Of a DNA stretch of 40,220 nt, positions 24,906 through 33,325 are shown one piece after another. The notes below the pieces were generated by a model, which was given only the letters and a program-made list of their open reading frames with translations, was not told where the DNA came from and did no database searches. The position numbers and the translations under genes were made by a program. Source of the DNA: an uncultured Alphaproteobacteria bacterium (GTDB lineage: Bacteria > Pseudomonadota > Alphaproteobacteria > Micropepsales > Micropepsaceae); NCBI GenBank assembly GCA_903837555.1, contig CAILUV010000095.1:1-40220 (forward strand), written 5' to 3'. The number at the start of each line of letters is the position of its first letter. The first letter of the stretch is position 1.

Positions 24906-25844
24906 CTAAGCCAGCGACCAGGCTAGAATGGCTTTCTGCGCGTGCAGGCGGTTCTCCGCCTCGTCGAACACCACCGATTGCGGCCCGTCGATCACCTCAT
25001 CGGTCACCTCGTCGCCGCGATGGGCTGGCAGGCAATGCATGAAGATCGCGTCCTTCTTGGCGCGGGCCATCAGCGTGCGGTTGACCTGATAGGGCTTGAG
25101 CAGGTTCTGGCGCTTGGTGGCATTGTCGTCGCCCATCGACACCCAGGTGTCGGTGACCACGCAATCGGCATTCTCGGCCGCCGCCTGGGCATCGGTGGTG
25201 AAGGTCACCAGGCCGCTACTGGCCGACCAGTCGCGGGTTTCCTGATCGACCACCAGCTCCTTGGGGCTGGCCACGTTCAGCCTGAAGCCGAACTTCACCG
25301 CCGCATGGACCCATGAGGTCAGCACATTGTTGCCGTCGCCGCTCCAGCACACGGTGGCGCCGGCAATCGAACCCTTATGTTCTTCAAAGGTCATCACGTC
25401 CGCCATCACCTGGCAGGGATGGGACCATTTGGTCAGGCCGTTGATCACCGGAATGGTGGCGTTGGCCGCCAGCTCCTCGACCATCTCGTGATCCAGCAGG
25501 CGGATCATCACCGCATCGACGAAGCGCGACAGAACCCGCGCCGTGTCGGCGATGGTTTCCTCGCGGGCGAGCTGCATTTCGTTTCCGGTCAGCATCAGGG
25601 CGCTGCCGCCAAGCTGCCGCGCCGCCATGTCGAAGGAAATGCGCGTGCGGGTGGACTGCTTGTCGAAGATCATCGCCAGCGTCTTGCCGTCCAGCGGGCG
25701 GTCTGCATCAACCGTGCCCTTGGGCAGGCCGCTGCGCGCCTGCTTGCGCAGCCTCGCGTCCGCGATCAGCGCCTTCAAGGTGGCGCTGTCATGGTCCGAC
25801 AGGTCCAGAAAATGGCGGGGCATGTTCTTCAGGGGCGCGTTCAT
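24906..25844 (-). CDS. argF: Ornithine carbamoyltransferase
   Basis: ArgF makes citrulline from ornithine and carbamoyl phosphate. The 312-residue protein has the carbamoyl-phosphate motif STRTRISF, the [15 protein letters not shown] region, the ornithine loop-type SMGDDN, and [15 protein letters not shown] near the C-terminus. All are diagnostic for OTCase. Its ATG overlaps the argD stop by four bases, so the two are translationally coupled. argE on the other side completes a local arginine set of three genes. Confidence 0.96.
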   Translation of the reverse strand: MNAPLKNMPRHFLDLSDHDSATLKALIADARLRKQARSGLPKGTVDADRPLDGKTLAMIFDKQSTRTRISFDMAARQLGGSALMLTGNEMQLAREETIADTARVLSRFVDAVMIRLLDHEMVEELAANATIPVINGLTKWSHPCQVMADVMTFEEHKGSIAGATVCWSGDGNNVLTSWVHAAVKFGFRLNVASPKELVVDQETRDWSASSGLVTFTTDAQAAAENADCVVTDTWVSMGDDNATKRQNLLKPYQVNRTLMARAKKDAIFMHCLPAHRGDEVTDEVIDGPQSVVFDEAENRLHAQKAILAWSLA

Positions 25845-27031
25845 TGGGCGGCGGCTTTCTGCGCGTCAAGCTGCGACGCGGTTTTGCTCAGCAATTCCAT
25901 GCCCTCGCGGGCTTCATCTTCGCTTAAGGTCAGCGGCGGCAACAGGCGCACGACATTGTCGCCCGCCGGCAGCACGATCAGGCCATTGGCGCGCGCCGCG
26001 GCCAAAAATTCCGCCGACGGCGTCTTCATCTTCAGGCCGATCATCAGCCCCTGCCCGCGCACGCCCTCGAACAGGTCCGGGTGACCGGCGACCAGCGCGC
26101 CAAGCTGCTGGTGCAAGTAGTTGGCGACCTTATTGACGTGATCCAGGAAGCCCGGCGCCAGCGCCAGGTCGATGGCGGCATTGCCCACCGCCATGGCCAG
26201 CGGATTGCCGCCATAGGTGGTGCCGTGGGTGCCGACCGTCATGCCGTCGGCGGCCTCCGCCGTCGCCAGCACAGCGCCCAGCGGGAAACCGCCGCCAATG
26301 CCCTTGGCCACCGTCATGATGTCGGGCTCCAGGCCCAGCCATTCATAGGCGAACAGCTTGCCGGTACGGCCGACGCCGGTCTGGATCTCATCGAAGATCA
26401 GCAGCATGCCGGTGTCGTCGCACAGCTTGCGAAGCGCGCGCAGGAATTCGGGCGCAACCGGGCGCACGCCGCCCTCACCCTGCAACGGTTCGATGATCAG
26501 CGCCGCGGTGTGCGGGCCGACGATTTTCTTCAGCGCGTCCAGATCACCGAGCGGCACCTGGTCGAAGCCCGCCATGCGCGGGCCGAAGCCTTCCAGATAC
26601 TTCTCGTTCCCGCCGGCATTGATCGCGGCCATGGTGCGGCCGTGAAAGGCGCCCTCGAAGCTGACAATGTGGAAGCGGTCGGGCTGGCCATTCACGAAAT
26701 GGTGGCGGCGCGCCATCTTGATGGCGAGCTCGATCGCCTCGGTGCCCGAATTGGTGAAGAACACCGTGTCGGCAAAGGTGCTGGCGACCAGCTTTTGCGA
26801 CAGGCTTTCCTGGCCCGGCACCCGGTAAAGGTTGGAGGTGTGCCACAGCAGCTGAGCCTGCTCGGTCAGCGCCTTGATCAGCGCCGGATTGGCATAACCG
26901 AAGGCGTTGACGGCGATGCCCGCCCCGAAGTCCAGGTATCGCTTGCCATCCTCGGCGAAGAGGTAAGAACCCTCGCCACGAACGAATGCGACATCCGTCC
27001 GGTTATAGGTGGGAAGCAAAGCCGGGAACAC
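25841..27031 (-). CDS. argD: Acetylornithine/succinyldiaminopimelate aminotransferase
   Basis: ArgD is a PLP class-III aminotransferase of the arginine (and possibly lysine) pathway. Motifs are [19 protein letters not shown]214 in [20 protein letters not shown], and the PLP lysine K243 in [14 protein letters not shown]. The start is GTG 27031, preceded by GGAG seven bases upstream; any longer start would add over 200 unrelated residues. From there the protein is 396 residues, normal for ArgD. It heads the argD-argF-hslO operon and is divergent from gcrA across 240 bases. Confidence 0.94.
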   Translation of the reverse strand: MFPALLPTYNRTDVAFVRGEGSYLFAEDGKRYLDFGAGIAVNAFGYANPALIKALTEQAQLLWHTSNLYRVPGQESLSQKLVASTFADTVFFTNSGTEAIELAIKMARRHHFVNGQPDRFHIVSFEGAFHGRTMAAINAGGNEKYLEGFGPRMAGFDQVPLGDLDALKKIVGPHTAALIIEPLQGEGGVRPVAPEFLRALRKLCDDTGMLLIFDEIQTGVGRTGKLFAYEWLGLEPDIMTVAKGIGGGFPLGAVLATAEAADGMTVGTHGTTYGGNPLAMAVGNAAIDLALAPGFLDHVNKVANYLHQQLGALVAGHPDLFEGVRGQGLMIGLKMKTPSAEFLAAARANGLIVLPAGDNVVRLLPPLTLSEDEAREGMELLSKTASQLDAQKAAAQ

Positions 27032-27271
27032 GGTCGGTCTCCTTTGGGGCTGGATTAGTGAAATAATATTACAATGGTGCGGCAGGAAGACCGGTTTATC
27101 CGATTTCCGCAGGGCCCAAACAACCCCGCCGCCCGCCGGCATGGCCGATATGCTTGTTGTGGACAAGGACTGGCGGCAGACCGGCAACGCTTGTGCGCCG
27201 CGATACCGGCGGTACTGTATCTTGTGACCGGGGGGCCACCACAGGCCGCCCACCCGCAAGGAGCTTTTCCC

Positions 27272-27736
27272 ATGACGCAGGCAAACTGGTCGGACGACCG
27301 GGTCGAGCAGCTCAAGACACTTTGGACCGAAGGGCTTTCCGCCAGCCAGATCGCCCGCGCCCTGGGCGGGGTGACCCGCAACGCCGTGATCGGCAAGGTT
27401 CACCGCCTGGGTCTGGCCGGCCGCGCCAGCCCGTCGCGCAGCGAACGCCCGCGCCTGCCCATGGCGCCCAAGGCCCCCAGCATCCGCAGCCATGTCCCCG
27501 CCGTCGCGGTGATCGAGGAGGATCCGCTGCAACTGGAAGACGGCAGCCACGCCACCGTGCTGACCATCAGCGACCGCATGTGCCGCTGGCCGATCGGCGA
27601 TCCCGCCGCGACCGAATTCCATTTCTGCGGCCATAGCCCCAAATCGGGTTCGCCATACTGCGAAGCCCATGCCCGCAAGGCCTACCAGCCGCAGCAGGCC
27701 CGCCGCAGCGACAACAAGGGTCGCATGACGGGCTGA
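27272..27736 (+). CDS. gcrA: Cell-cycle regulator GcrA
   Basis: GcrA works with sigma-70 RNA polymerase at promoters methylated at GANTC by CcrM, controlling cell-cycle genes in alphaproteobacteria. The 154-residue protein begins with the canonical [20 protein letters not shown] helix-turn-helix and [18 protein letters not shown] basic/proline-rich linker follows, then the conserved C-terminal [11 protein letters not shown] and [16 protein letters not shown] precedes ATG 27272. A 240-base gap to the divergent argD is the largest gene-free stretch here and should hold its promoter. No GANTC site was found in it by eye. A terminator follows. Confidence 0.95.
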   Translation: MTQANWSDDRVEQLKTLWTEGLSASQIARALGGVTRNAVIGKVHRLGLAGRASPSRSERPRLPMAPKAPSIRSHVPAVAVIEEDPLQLEDGSHATVLTISDRMCRWPIGDPAATEFHFCGHSPKSGSPYCEAHARKAYQPQQARRSDNKGRMTG

Positions 27737-27759
27737 CGCCGCGACGCATCTGTTTCGTG

Positions 27760-27790
27760 AAAAGCCGGCCCCTGAAGGCCGGCTTTTTGC
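27760..27790 (+). terminator. Intrinsic terminator after gcrA
   Basis: AAGCCGGCC pairs with GGCCGGCTT around a CCTGAA loop, followed by TTTTTG. It is a strong rho-independent terminator 25 bases after the gcrA stop, and it isolates gcrA from the glutathione peroxidase gene. Confidence 0.85.
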
Positions 27791-27822
27791 GTTATGGTGC
27801 CATGTCCGCGCAGGAGACGAGC

Positions 27823-28299
27823 ATGAGCATCTACAAATACAGCGCTGCTGCTTTAAGCGGCGAGGAAGTCTCGCTGGAGACCTGGCGCGGCCGGGTGTTG
27901 CTGATCGTCAACACCGCCAGCGAATGCGGCTTCACGCCCCAATATGCGGGGCTGGAAGAACTGTACCGCAAGCATGAAGCGGCGGGCCTGACCGTGCTGG
28001 GCTTTCCCTGCAACCAGTTCGGGGCGCAGGAACCGGGCGACGCGGCGCAGATCGGCGCGTTCTGCAGCAAGAATTACGGCGTCACATTCCCGATGTTCGC
28101 CAAGGTGGACGTGAAGGGCCCGAACGCCCATCAACTGTTCCAATACCTGACACAGGCCAAGCCCGGCATCCTGGGCACCGAGGCGATCAAGTGGAATTTC
28201 ACCAAGTTCCTGATCGACCGCAGCGGCGAGCCGGTGGCGCGCTACGCGCCCCAGACCAAGCCCGAAGAACTTGAGCAGCCAATTGTGAAACTACTTTAG
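27823..28299 (+). CDS. Glutathione peroxidase-family thiol peroxidase
   Basis: This 158-residue cytoplasmic peroxidase has catalytic C35 in [14 protein letters not shown]65 in [12 protein letters not shown] and the tryptophan of [10 protein letters not shown], the usual GPx triad. A cysteine in place of selenocysteine and the extra cysteines (C63 and the one in FCSKNYG) suggest a thioredoxin-dependent mode, as in most bacterial members. ATG 27823 follows AGGAGA; upstream codons overlap the gcrA terminator. It is convergent with phoB across a repeat element. Confidence 0.92.
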   Translation: MSIYKYSAAALSGEEVSLETWRGRVLLIVNTASECGFTPQYAGLEELYRKHEAAGLTVLGFPCNQFGAQEPGDAAQIGAFCSKNYGVTFPMFAKVDVKGPNAHQLFQYLTQAKPGILGTEAIKWNFTKFLIDRSGEPVARYAPQTKPEELEQPIVKLL

Positions 28300-28309
28300 A
28301 CCCCGAGAA

Positions 28310-28397
28310 ATTTTGTGGCGTGAGCAGGAGCGTCGCGCGGAGCGGGCTTAAAGCCCGTGAGCACGCGCGACGAACTCACGACGCAAAAGGACCGCGG
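28310..28397. repeat. Dispersed intergenic palindromic repeat, copy 1
   Basis: The element starts ATTTTG, contains GAGCAGGAGC, then a strong stem CGTCGCGCG (28331-28339)/CGCGCGACG (28364-28372) with an inner stem CGGGCT/AGCCCG, and ends GCAAAAGGAC. It fills the gap between the glutathione peroxidase stop and the phoB stop and abuts the phoB stop codon. A related copy with the same start, GAGCAGGAGC block, CGCGCGACG and GCAAAAG end lies at 35863-35950. Confidence 0.75.
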
Positions 28398-29096
28398 TCA
28401 GGCGGCGGCGCTCTGGTCGAGCGAGTAGCCAGCCGACCGCACCGTGCGGATCGGATCGCCCGCGCCTTCCACATTCAGCGCCTTGCGCAGGCGGCCGACA
28501 TGCACGTCCACGGTGCGGGCTTCGACATAGACGTCGCTGCCCCACACCGCATCCAGCAACTGTTCGCGGCTGAAAACGCGGCCCGGATGCTGGATCAGGT
28601 GATCCAGCAGGCGGTATTCGGTTGGGCCCAGATGCACTTCCACGCCGCCGCGGCGCACGCGGTGGGCGGCGCGGTCCATTTCAATATCGCCGACCTGCAC
28701 CACATCCTCGGCCAGCGAAGGACGAATGCGGCGCATCACGGCGCGCAGGCGCGCCAGAAGCTCGGTCATCGAAAAGGGCTTGGTCAGGTAATCATCGGCG
28801 CCGGTATCCAGGCCGCGGATGCGGTCGGTTTCCTCGCCCCGCGCGGTCAGCATCAGGATCGGCACGTTGCGGGTTTCCTGACGGCTGCGCAGGCGGCGGC
28901 ACACTTCGATGCCCGAAAGCTGCGGCATCATCCAGTCAAGGATCACAAGATCGGGCTGTTCCTCGGCGGCGATCAGCAAAGCTTCCTCGCCGTCGCGGGC
29001 TTCCAGAACCCGGTATCCCTCGCGCTCCAGATTGTAGCGGAGCAGCGTGACCAGGGCGCTTTCGTCTTCCGCAACCAGGACGGTGGGCTTGCTCAT
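28398..29096 (-). CDS. phoB: Phosphate regulon response regulator PhoB
   Basis: This 232-residue OmpR-class regulator has a receiver domain with phospho-acceptor D54 (LVILDWMMPQ) and K in YLTKPFS. Its winged-helix DNA-binding domain at about 130-228 includes LGPTEYRLLDHLIQHPGRVF, REQLLDAVWG and RTVDVHVGRLRKAL, the pattern of PhoB. It activates phosphate-starvation genes at Pho boxes. Its ATG overlaps the phoU stop by four bases. A repeat element abuts its 3' end. Confidence 0.93.
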   Translation of the reverse strand: MSKPTVLVAEDESALVTLLRYNLEREGYRVLEARDGEEALLIAAEEQPDLVILDWMMPQLSGIEVCRRLRSRQETRNVPILMLTARGEETDRIRGLDTGADDYLTKPFSMTELLARLRAVMRRIRPSLAEDVVQVGDIEMDRAAHRVRRGGVEVHLGPTEYRLLDHLIQHPGRVFSREQLLDAVWGSDVYVEARTVDVHVGRLRKALNVEGAGDPIRTVRSAGYSLDQSAAA

Positions 29097-29809
29097 GCGT
29101 GGCTCTCATAGGGCAAAGCGGTTTCAGAGGTGGTGTCCGCCTTGGGACGGTTGTTGGCGAGATGGTCGGCGCGGACCATGTGGTACACGACCTCGGCAAT
29201 GTTGGTGCAATGGTCGCCGCTGCGCTCGATATTCTTGGCGACAAACAGAAGATGCGTGCACAGCCCGATCGTGCGCGGATCTTCCATCATGTAGGTCAGA
29301 AGTTCGCGGAACAGGCTGTTGTAAATTTCGTCGATCTCGCCGTCGCGGTTCCAGACGGTTTCGGCCTCTTCGGCATTGCGGTTCGAGAAAGCGTCCAGCA
29401 CCTGCTTGAGCTGGTTCTGCGCCGCCTTGCCCATGCGGGCCAGGCTCTGGGTCAGGCGGATCGGCGGCTCGCGGTTCAGCACCAGCGCGCGCTTGGCGAT
29501 ATTCTTGGCCAGATCGCCGATGCGCTCCAGTTCGGCGGCGGTCTTGATCGCCGCCAGGGTCTCGCGCAGGTCGACCGCCATGGGCTGGCGCAGCGCCAGC
29601 AATTTCAGGGCGCGTTCCTCGATCTGGGCCTGCATTTCGTCGATGCGGGCATCGCCGCCCACGGCGCGTTCGGCCGCCGCGCTGTCGCGCCGGGATATGG
29701 CCTCGATCGCGGAAGCGAGCTGGGCTTCGGTCAGTCCGCCCATCTGCGCCACCAGCGCCGACAAGGTTTCAAGCTGTTCGCCGAAGGATTTGACAGTGTG
29801 GTCAGTCAT
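29093..29809 (-). CDS. phoU: Phosphate signalling protein PhoU
   Basis: This 238-residue helical protein has two PhoU repeats, with motifs such as ADARIDEMQAQIEERALKLLA-like and DGEIDEIYNSLFRELLTYMM. PhoU links the Pst phosphate transporter to PhoR and keeps the kinase off when phosphate is plentiful. It sits between phoR and phoB, with phoB overlapping by four bases. The usual pstSCAB genes between phoR and phoU are not here, so they must be elsewhere if present. A Pho-box-like sequence precedes it. Confidence 0.93.
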   Translation of the reverse strand: MTDHTVKSFGEQLETLSALVAQMGGLTEAQLASAIEAISRRDSAAAERAVGGDARIDEMQAQIEERALKLLALRQPMAVDLRETLAAIKTAAELERIGDLAKNIAKRALVLNREPPIRLTQSLARMGKAAQNQLKQVLDAFSNRNAEEAETVWNRDGEIDEIYNSLFRELLTYMMEDPRTIGLCTHLLFVAKNIERSGDHCTNIAEVVYHMVRADHLANNRPKADTTSETALPYESHA

Positions 29810-29860
29810 CGCGGTCTTTCCGATCGTACAAGGCCCGGCTTACGGGCTTCACACCACTGC

Positions 29861-29880
29861 TATGCGACAATTTTATAACA
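29861..29880 (-). promoter_or_regulatory. Candidate Pho box upstream of phoU
   Basis: On the minus strand the sequence ATGTTAT-AAAA-TTGTCGC resembles two CTGTCAT half-repeats separated by four A/T bases; I count 9 of 14 half-repeat positions matched. It lies 51 bases before the phoU start and overlaps the phoR stop codon. If real, PhoB would drive phoU-phoB from inside the phoR 3' end. Confidence 0.35.
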
Positions 29881-31159
29881 TTTCCGTGACAGGCTCCGGG
29901 GTAGCCGGTTTTTCGCCATTCTCTTCCCGCGCGGCGGGCAGAAAGACCGTGAAAACGCTGCCTTCGCCCTGCCTGCTTTCGATGGCCAGCCGTCCCTGAT
30001 GCCGGTTGACGATATGCTTGACGATCGCCAGGCCGAGACCTGTGCCGCCGCGCTCGCGCGAGCGTTTGACGTCTTCACGGTAGAATCGCTCGGTCAGGCG
30101 GGGAATGGCATTGGGCGAGATACCTTCACCCTCGTCGCGCACCGCAGCCACCAATTGCCCATCCTGCAATCCCAGGCTTACCGTCACCTTGCCGTTTTCA
30201 CGGCCATATTTGATGGCGTTGTGCACCAGGTTCTGGAACAGCTGCACCAGTTCGTCATGATCGCCCAGCACCGGCGGCAATCCGGGAACGGAGTCCACCA
30301 CCATGGCAATGCCGTCTTCGGCCGCCAGGGGCATCAGCCCCGCCACCGCCTGGCGCACCACCCCGTCAAGCTCCACCCGCGCTTCGGGCGGCACATGCTC
30401 GTTCATCTCGATGCGGGTGAGGGACAGCAGGTCCTGGATCAGCCGGCGCATGCGGGCGGTCTCGGTCGCCATGATTTCGAGGAACTGTTCGCGCGCCACC
30501 TCGTCATCCTTGGCATGGCCGCGCAAGGTGTCGATGAAGCCGGTCACCGCTGCCAGCGGGGTGCGCAGCTCATGGCTGGCATTGGCGATGAAGTCGGTGC
30601 GCATCTGCTCGCTGCGGCGGACCATGGTGAGGTCGTGCAGCAGCAGCACCGTGACCGGCGGCGTGACGCTGACGCGCGCGGCATAGGCCTGGAAGTGCCG
30701 TTCCACCGGCACCGGCAACGTGAACGGCACGTTGGAGGCTTCGCCATGGCCCGCACCGGTGATCGCCAGCAGCACTTCGGGATTGCGCAGCACCGTGCTC
30801 ACCCGCTTGCGATCCAGCCCCGGTCCCAGCACATCACGCATGAACTGGTTGGCGAACAGCACCCGCTGGGTGCCATCCAGCAGCATCACCGGCATGGGCA
30901 ACTGTTCCAGCAGCAGCCGCGTTTGCGGCGGCAACAACCCCAATGGATCGTCCGGCGTCGGTACGGCCGGACGCAGCACGGGTTCCTGGAAGGTGATAAA
31001 CTGGGTGATCAGCGCGACCGCCAGCGCCAGCGTCACCGCACCCCAGAACAGGCCGGAACCGCCCAGCAGCACGGCCGCGCCGCCGGCAATGGCGCCGAGC
31101 AGCAGAGGCCAGATTTTACCACGCAGCCAGGGAAGAGATTCACGCATCGCGGGCATCAT
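29873..31159 (-). CDS. phoR: Phosphate regulon sensor histidine kinase PhoR
   Basis: This 428-residue kinase has two N-terminal membrane segments (about 18-36 and 38-56), a PAS-like region (MPVMLLDGTQRVLFANQ), a HisKA domain with H196 in ASHELRTPLAAVTG, and HATPase motifs VHNAIKYG, RDEGEGI and GGTGLGLAIVKHIV. With phoU and phoB next door it is confidently PhoR, which phosphorylates PhoB in phosphate limitation. The start is the first of two adjacent ATG codons at 31159 and 31156. It is 63 bases upstream of phoU. Confidence 0.92.
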   Translation of the reverse strand: MMPAMRESLPWLRGKIWPLLLGAIAGGAAVLLGGSGLFWGAVTLALAVALITQFITFQEPVLRPAVPTPDDPLGLLPPQTRLLLEQLPMPVMLLDGTQRVLFANQFMRDVLGPGLDRKRVSTVLRNPEVLLAITGAGHGEASNVPFTLPVPVERHFQAYAARVSVTPPVTVLLLHDLTMVRRSEQMRTDFIANASHELRTPLAAVTGFIDTLRGHAKDDEVAREQFLEIMATETARMRRLIQDLLSLTRIEMNEHVPPEARVELDGVVRQAVAGLMPLAAEDGIAMVVDSVPGLPPVLGDHDELVQLFQNLVHNAIKYGRENGKVTVSLGLQDGQLVAAVRDEGEGISPNAIPRLTERFYREDVKRSRERGGTGLGLAIVKHIVNRHQGRLAIESRQGEGSVFTVFLPAAREENGEKPATPEPVTEML

Positions 31160-31192
31160 ACAAGCGTTTGTGATGAAACGGTAACGGCGTGG

Positions 31193-31606
31193 TCACTCGG
31201 TCCGGCTGCGGTCCTGCTTGATGCGGGCGCGGTGCTTCTTTCCGTCCAGCCGCTTTTTCTTGCTGGACTTGGGAATCTTGGTTGGCCGCCGTGTTTTTTG
31301 AGGGAAGGCGGCGCGGCGGATGATCTCCACCAACCGTTCCCGCGCGTCGGTGCGATTCCTGTCCTGCTCGCGGAAACGCTGGGCGGTGATCACCAACACG
31401 CCGTCGCGCGTCAGCTTCTCGCCCCGCAGCAGTCCCTCGCGGGCCCAGTCGGTCAGGTTGAGAGAAGTGAGCACATTGAAGCGCAACTGCACCGCGCTGG
31501 AGACTTTGTTGACGTTCTGCCCGCCGGGGCCGGAGCTGCGGATGAAGCTTTCCTCCAGCTCATTCTCGGGAATGGTGATCCGATGGTTCACAAAGAGCCC
31601 GGTCAT
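31193..31606 (-). CDS. arfB: Peptidyl-tRNA hydrolase ArfB
   Basis: This 137-residue release-factor-like protein rescues stalled ribosomes by hydrolysing peptidyl-tRNA. The GGQ motif is at residues 28-30 (SSGPGGQNVNKVSSAVQLRF). The C-terminal tail is very basic (KKKRLDGKKHRARIKQDR), which in ArfB inserts into the empty mRNA channel. These two features distinguish it from full release factors. Its ATG overlaps the stop of the AMP-forming ligase gene by four bases, so it is co-expressed with it. Confidence 0.95.
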   Translation of the reverse strand: MTGLFVNHRITIPENELEESFIRSSGPGGQNVNKVSSAVQLRFNVLTSLNLTDWAREGLLRGEKLTRDGVLVITAQRFREQDRNRTDARERLVEIIRRAAFPQKTRRPTKIPKSSKKKRLDGKKHRARIKQDRSRTE

Positions 31607-33300
31607 GCGCTGAACGCCTTGCGCAGGTCGCTCTTGACCAGCTTGCCGCCCGCGTTGCGCGGCAAAGCGGTGTCGGAAATCACCACCTCCACCGGCACCT
31701 TGAACGCGGCCAGCCTTTCGCGCACGAACGCCTGCAACGACGCGGCATCAACCGTCATGCCGGGCCGCGCCTGCACCAGCGCGGCGGGCACTTCGCCCAG
31801 CACCGGATGGGGCAGGCCGACCAGCGCGGCCTCGGCCACTGCTGGATGCTCCGCCAGGACATTCTCCACCTCGATGCAATAGATGTTCTCGCCGCCGCGG
31901 ATCACCATGTCGCGATCGCGGTCGAAGATGGTGCAGAAGCCTTCCGCATCCAGACTGGCGAGATCGCCGGTCTTCAGCCAGCCGTTATCAAACGTTTCCG
32001 CCGTCGCTTCCCACTGGTTCCAGTAGCCCTTCACGACATTGGGACCGAAGGCCCACAATTCGCCCACCACGCCCGGCGGGGCTTCCACGCCATCGCACAG
32101 GATTTTCAATTTTCCTACTGGCAATACCGGGCCGCAGCTTGCGGGACGATTGAGGAAATCCTCCGCCGCATGGGTGGTGCAGGTCGCCGAAGTCTCTGTC
32201 ATGCCCCAGCCCTGCCCCGGCATGGCGCCCAGTTCGGCGCGCACCCGCATGGCCAGCACCGGCGGCGATGGCGCCCCGCCATAGGTGACAAGCTGCAACG
32301 AGGACAGGTCATACCCTTGCGCCTGTTCCAGCAGCGCCAGCGCGATCGCCGGCACGCCGCCGGTGACAGTGACCCGTTCACGTTCGATCAGGCGCAGCGC
32401 TTCCTGCGGTTCGAACTTGCGCATCATCACCAGCGTGCCGCCCGCCGCCATGTTGGGCAGCAGGATCGAAAGGCTGCCGATGACGTGAAAGAAGGGCACC
32501 GCGATCAGGGTGGTGCGCCTTGCATCCTGTGGCGGCTGCGCCCCGCGCCGCAGCGCGTTGCGCGCATTGGAGAAAGGCATGGCGAAAATGTTGGTGGTCA
32601 GCGAGCGATGCGTGCCCAGCGCGCCTTTCGGGGCGCCGGTGGTGCCGGAGGTGTAGAAAATCGCGGCATCATCTTCCGGGATGAGCGCCACATCCGGCAA
32701 CGTCACGTCCGGCAAGTCTTTCCAGCTTGCCGGAGCGCCAATGACATCTTCCAGCGAAGCCGCGCCTTCGCCGCGCGTCACATAGATTTTTTCCACTGTG
32801 GGCGGCAGGTTCGTCAGCCGCGCCAACCGCTCGCTGTCGGCAAAGACGAACCGCGCGCCGCAATCCGCCAGGCCGTATGCCAACTCCGCGCCGCTCCACC
32901 AGCCATTGAGCGGCACGATGATCGCACCCGCCACCAGGCTGGCCATGAACACCACCGGCCATTCGGGAAGGTTGCGCATCACCAGCGCAATACGGTCTCC
33001 CTTCCCGATGCCCTGTTCGCGCAGATGCGCCGCCAGCTTCGCGGTGGCCCGCGTGAAGGCGTCATAGGTGATCCGCTCGTCCTGATAGATCAGGAATTCC
33101 CGCGCGCCATGGGTTTGCGCCTGTTCAAAGGCCTCCCGCGCCGTGGCGGGGACATGTTTCCATACCCGCATCGTCACGCCGCGGATCGTCGCATCCACCG
33201 TCTCGAACCGCGCGCCCGGCGCGGTAAGCCGCGCGTGCGCTTCTTCCAGCGACAGCGCAGGCCAGTTTTTGGGCCAGTCATTTTTGACAATGTCATTCAT
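31603..33300 (-). CDS. AMP-forming acyl-CoA synthetase/ligase
   Basis: This 565-residue ANL-superfamily enzyme should activate a carboxylic acid with ATP and join it to CoA. Motifs are the P-loop YTSGTTGAPKGALGTHRS, GWGMTETSAT, LKTGDL with DRDRDMVIRGGENIY, and the C-terminal catalytic lysine in PRNAGGKLVKSDLR. Medium- or long-chain fatty acids are the usual substrates for this layout, but specificity cannot be read. ATG 33300 is chosen; longer starts run into the divergent gene's promoter. It is divergent from the serine hydrolase gene, with only 25 bases between starts. Confidence 0.88.
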   Translation of the reverse strand: MNDIVKNDWPKNWPALSLEEAHARLTAPGARFETVDATIRGVTMRVWKHVPATAREAFEQAQTHGAREFLIYQDERITYDAFTRATAKLAAHLREQGIGKGDRIALVMRNLPEWPVVFMASLVAGAIIVPLNGWWSGAELAYGLADCGARFVFADSERLARLTNLPPTVEKIYVTRGEGAASLEDVIGAPASWKDLPDVTLPDVALIPEDDAAIFYTSGTTGAPKGALGTHRSLTTNIFAMPFSNARNALRRGAQPPQDARRTTLIAVPFFHVIGSLSILLPNMAAGGTLVMMRKFEPQEALRLIERERVTVTGGVPAIALALLEQAQGYDLSSLQLVTYGGAPSPPVLAMRVRAELGAMPGQGWGMTETSATCTTHAAEDFLNRPASCGPVLPVGKLKILCDGVEAPPGVVGELWAFGPNVVKGYWNQWEATAETFDNGWLKTGDLASLDAEGFCTIFDRDRDMVIRGGENIYCIEVENVLAEHPAVAEAALVGLPHPVLGEVPAALVQARPGMTVDAASLQAFVRERLAAFKVPVEVVISDTALPRNAGGKLVKSDLRKAFSA

Positions 33301-33325
33301 GCTGGGTCCAAGTATAACCCAGCCC

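Noticed and set aside
27032-27271. GANTC or CtrA sites in the gcrA upstream region
   Set aside because: No GANTC and no TTAA-N7-TTAA were found by eye in this gap, so I did not call a regulatory site.
29999-31882. A 627-codon plus-strand frame across phoR and arfB
   Set aside because: It is antisense to HisKA/HATPase and GGQ motifs and spans several real genes; it has no recognisable domain.
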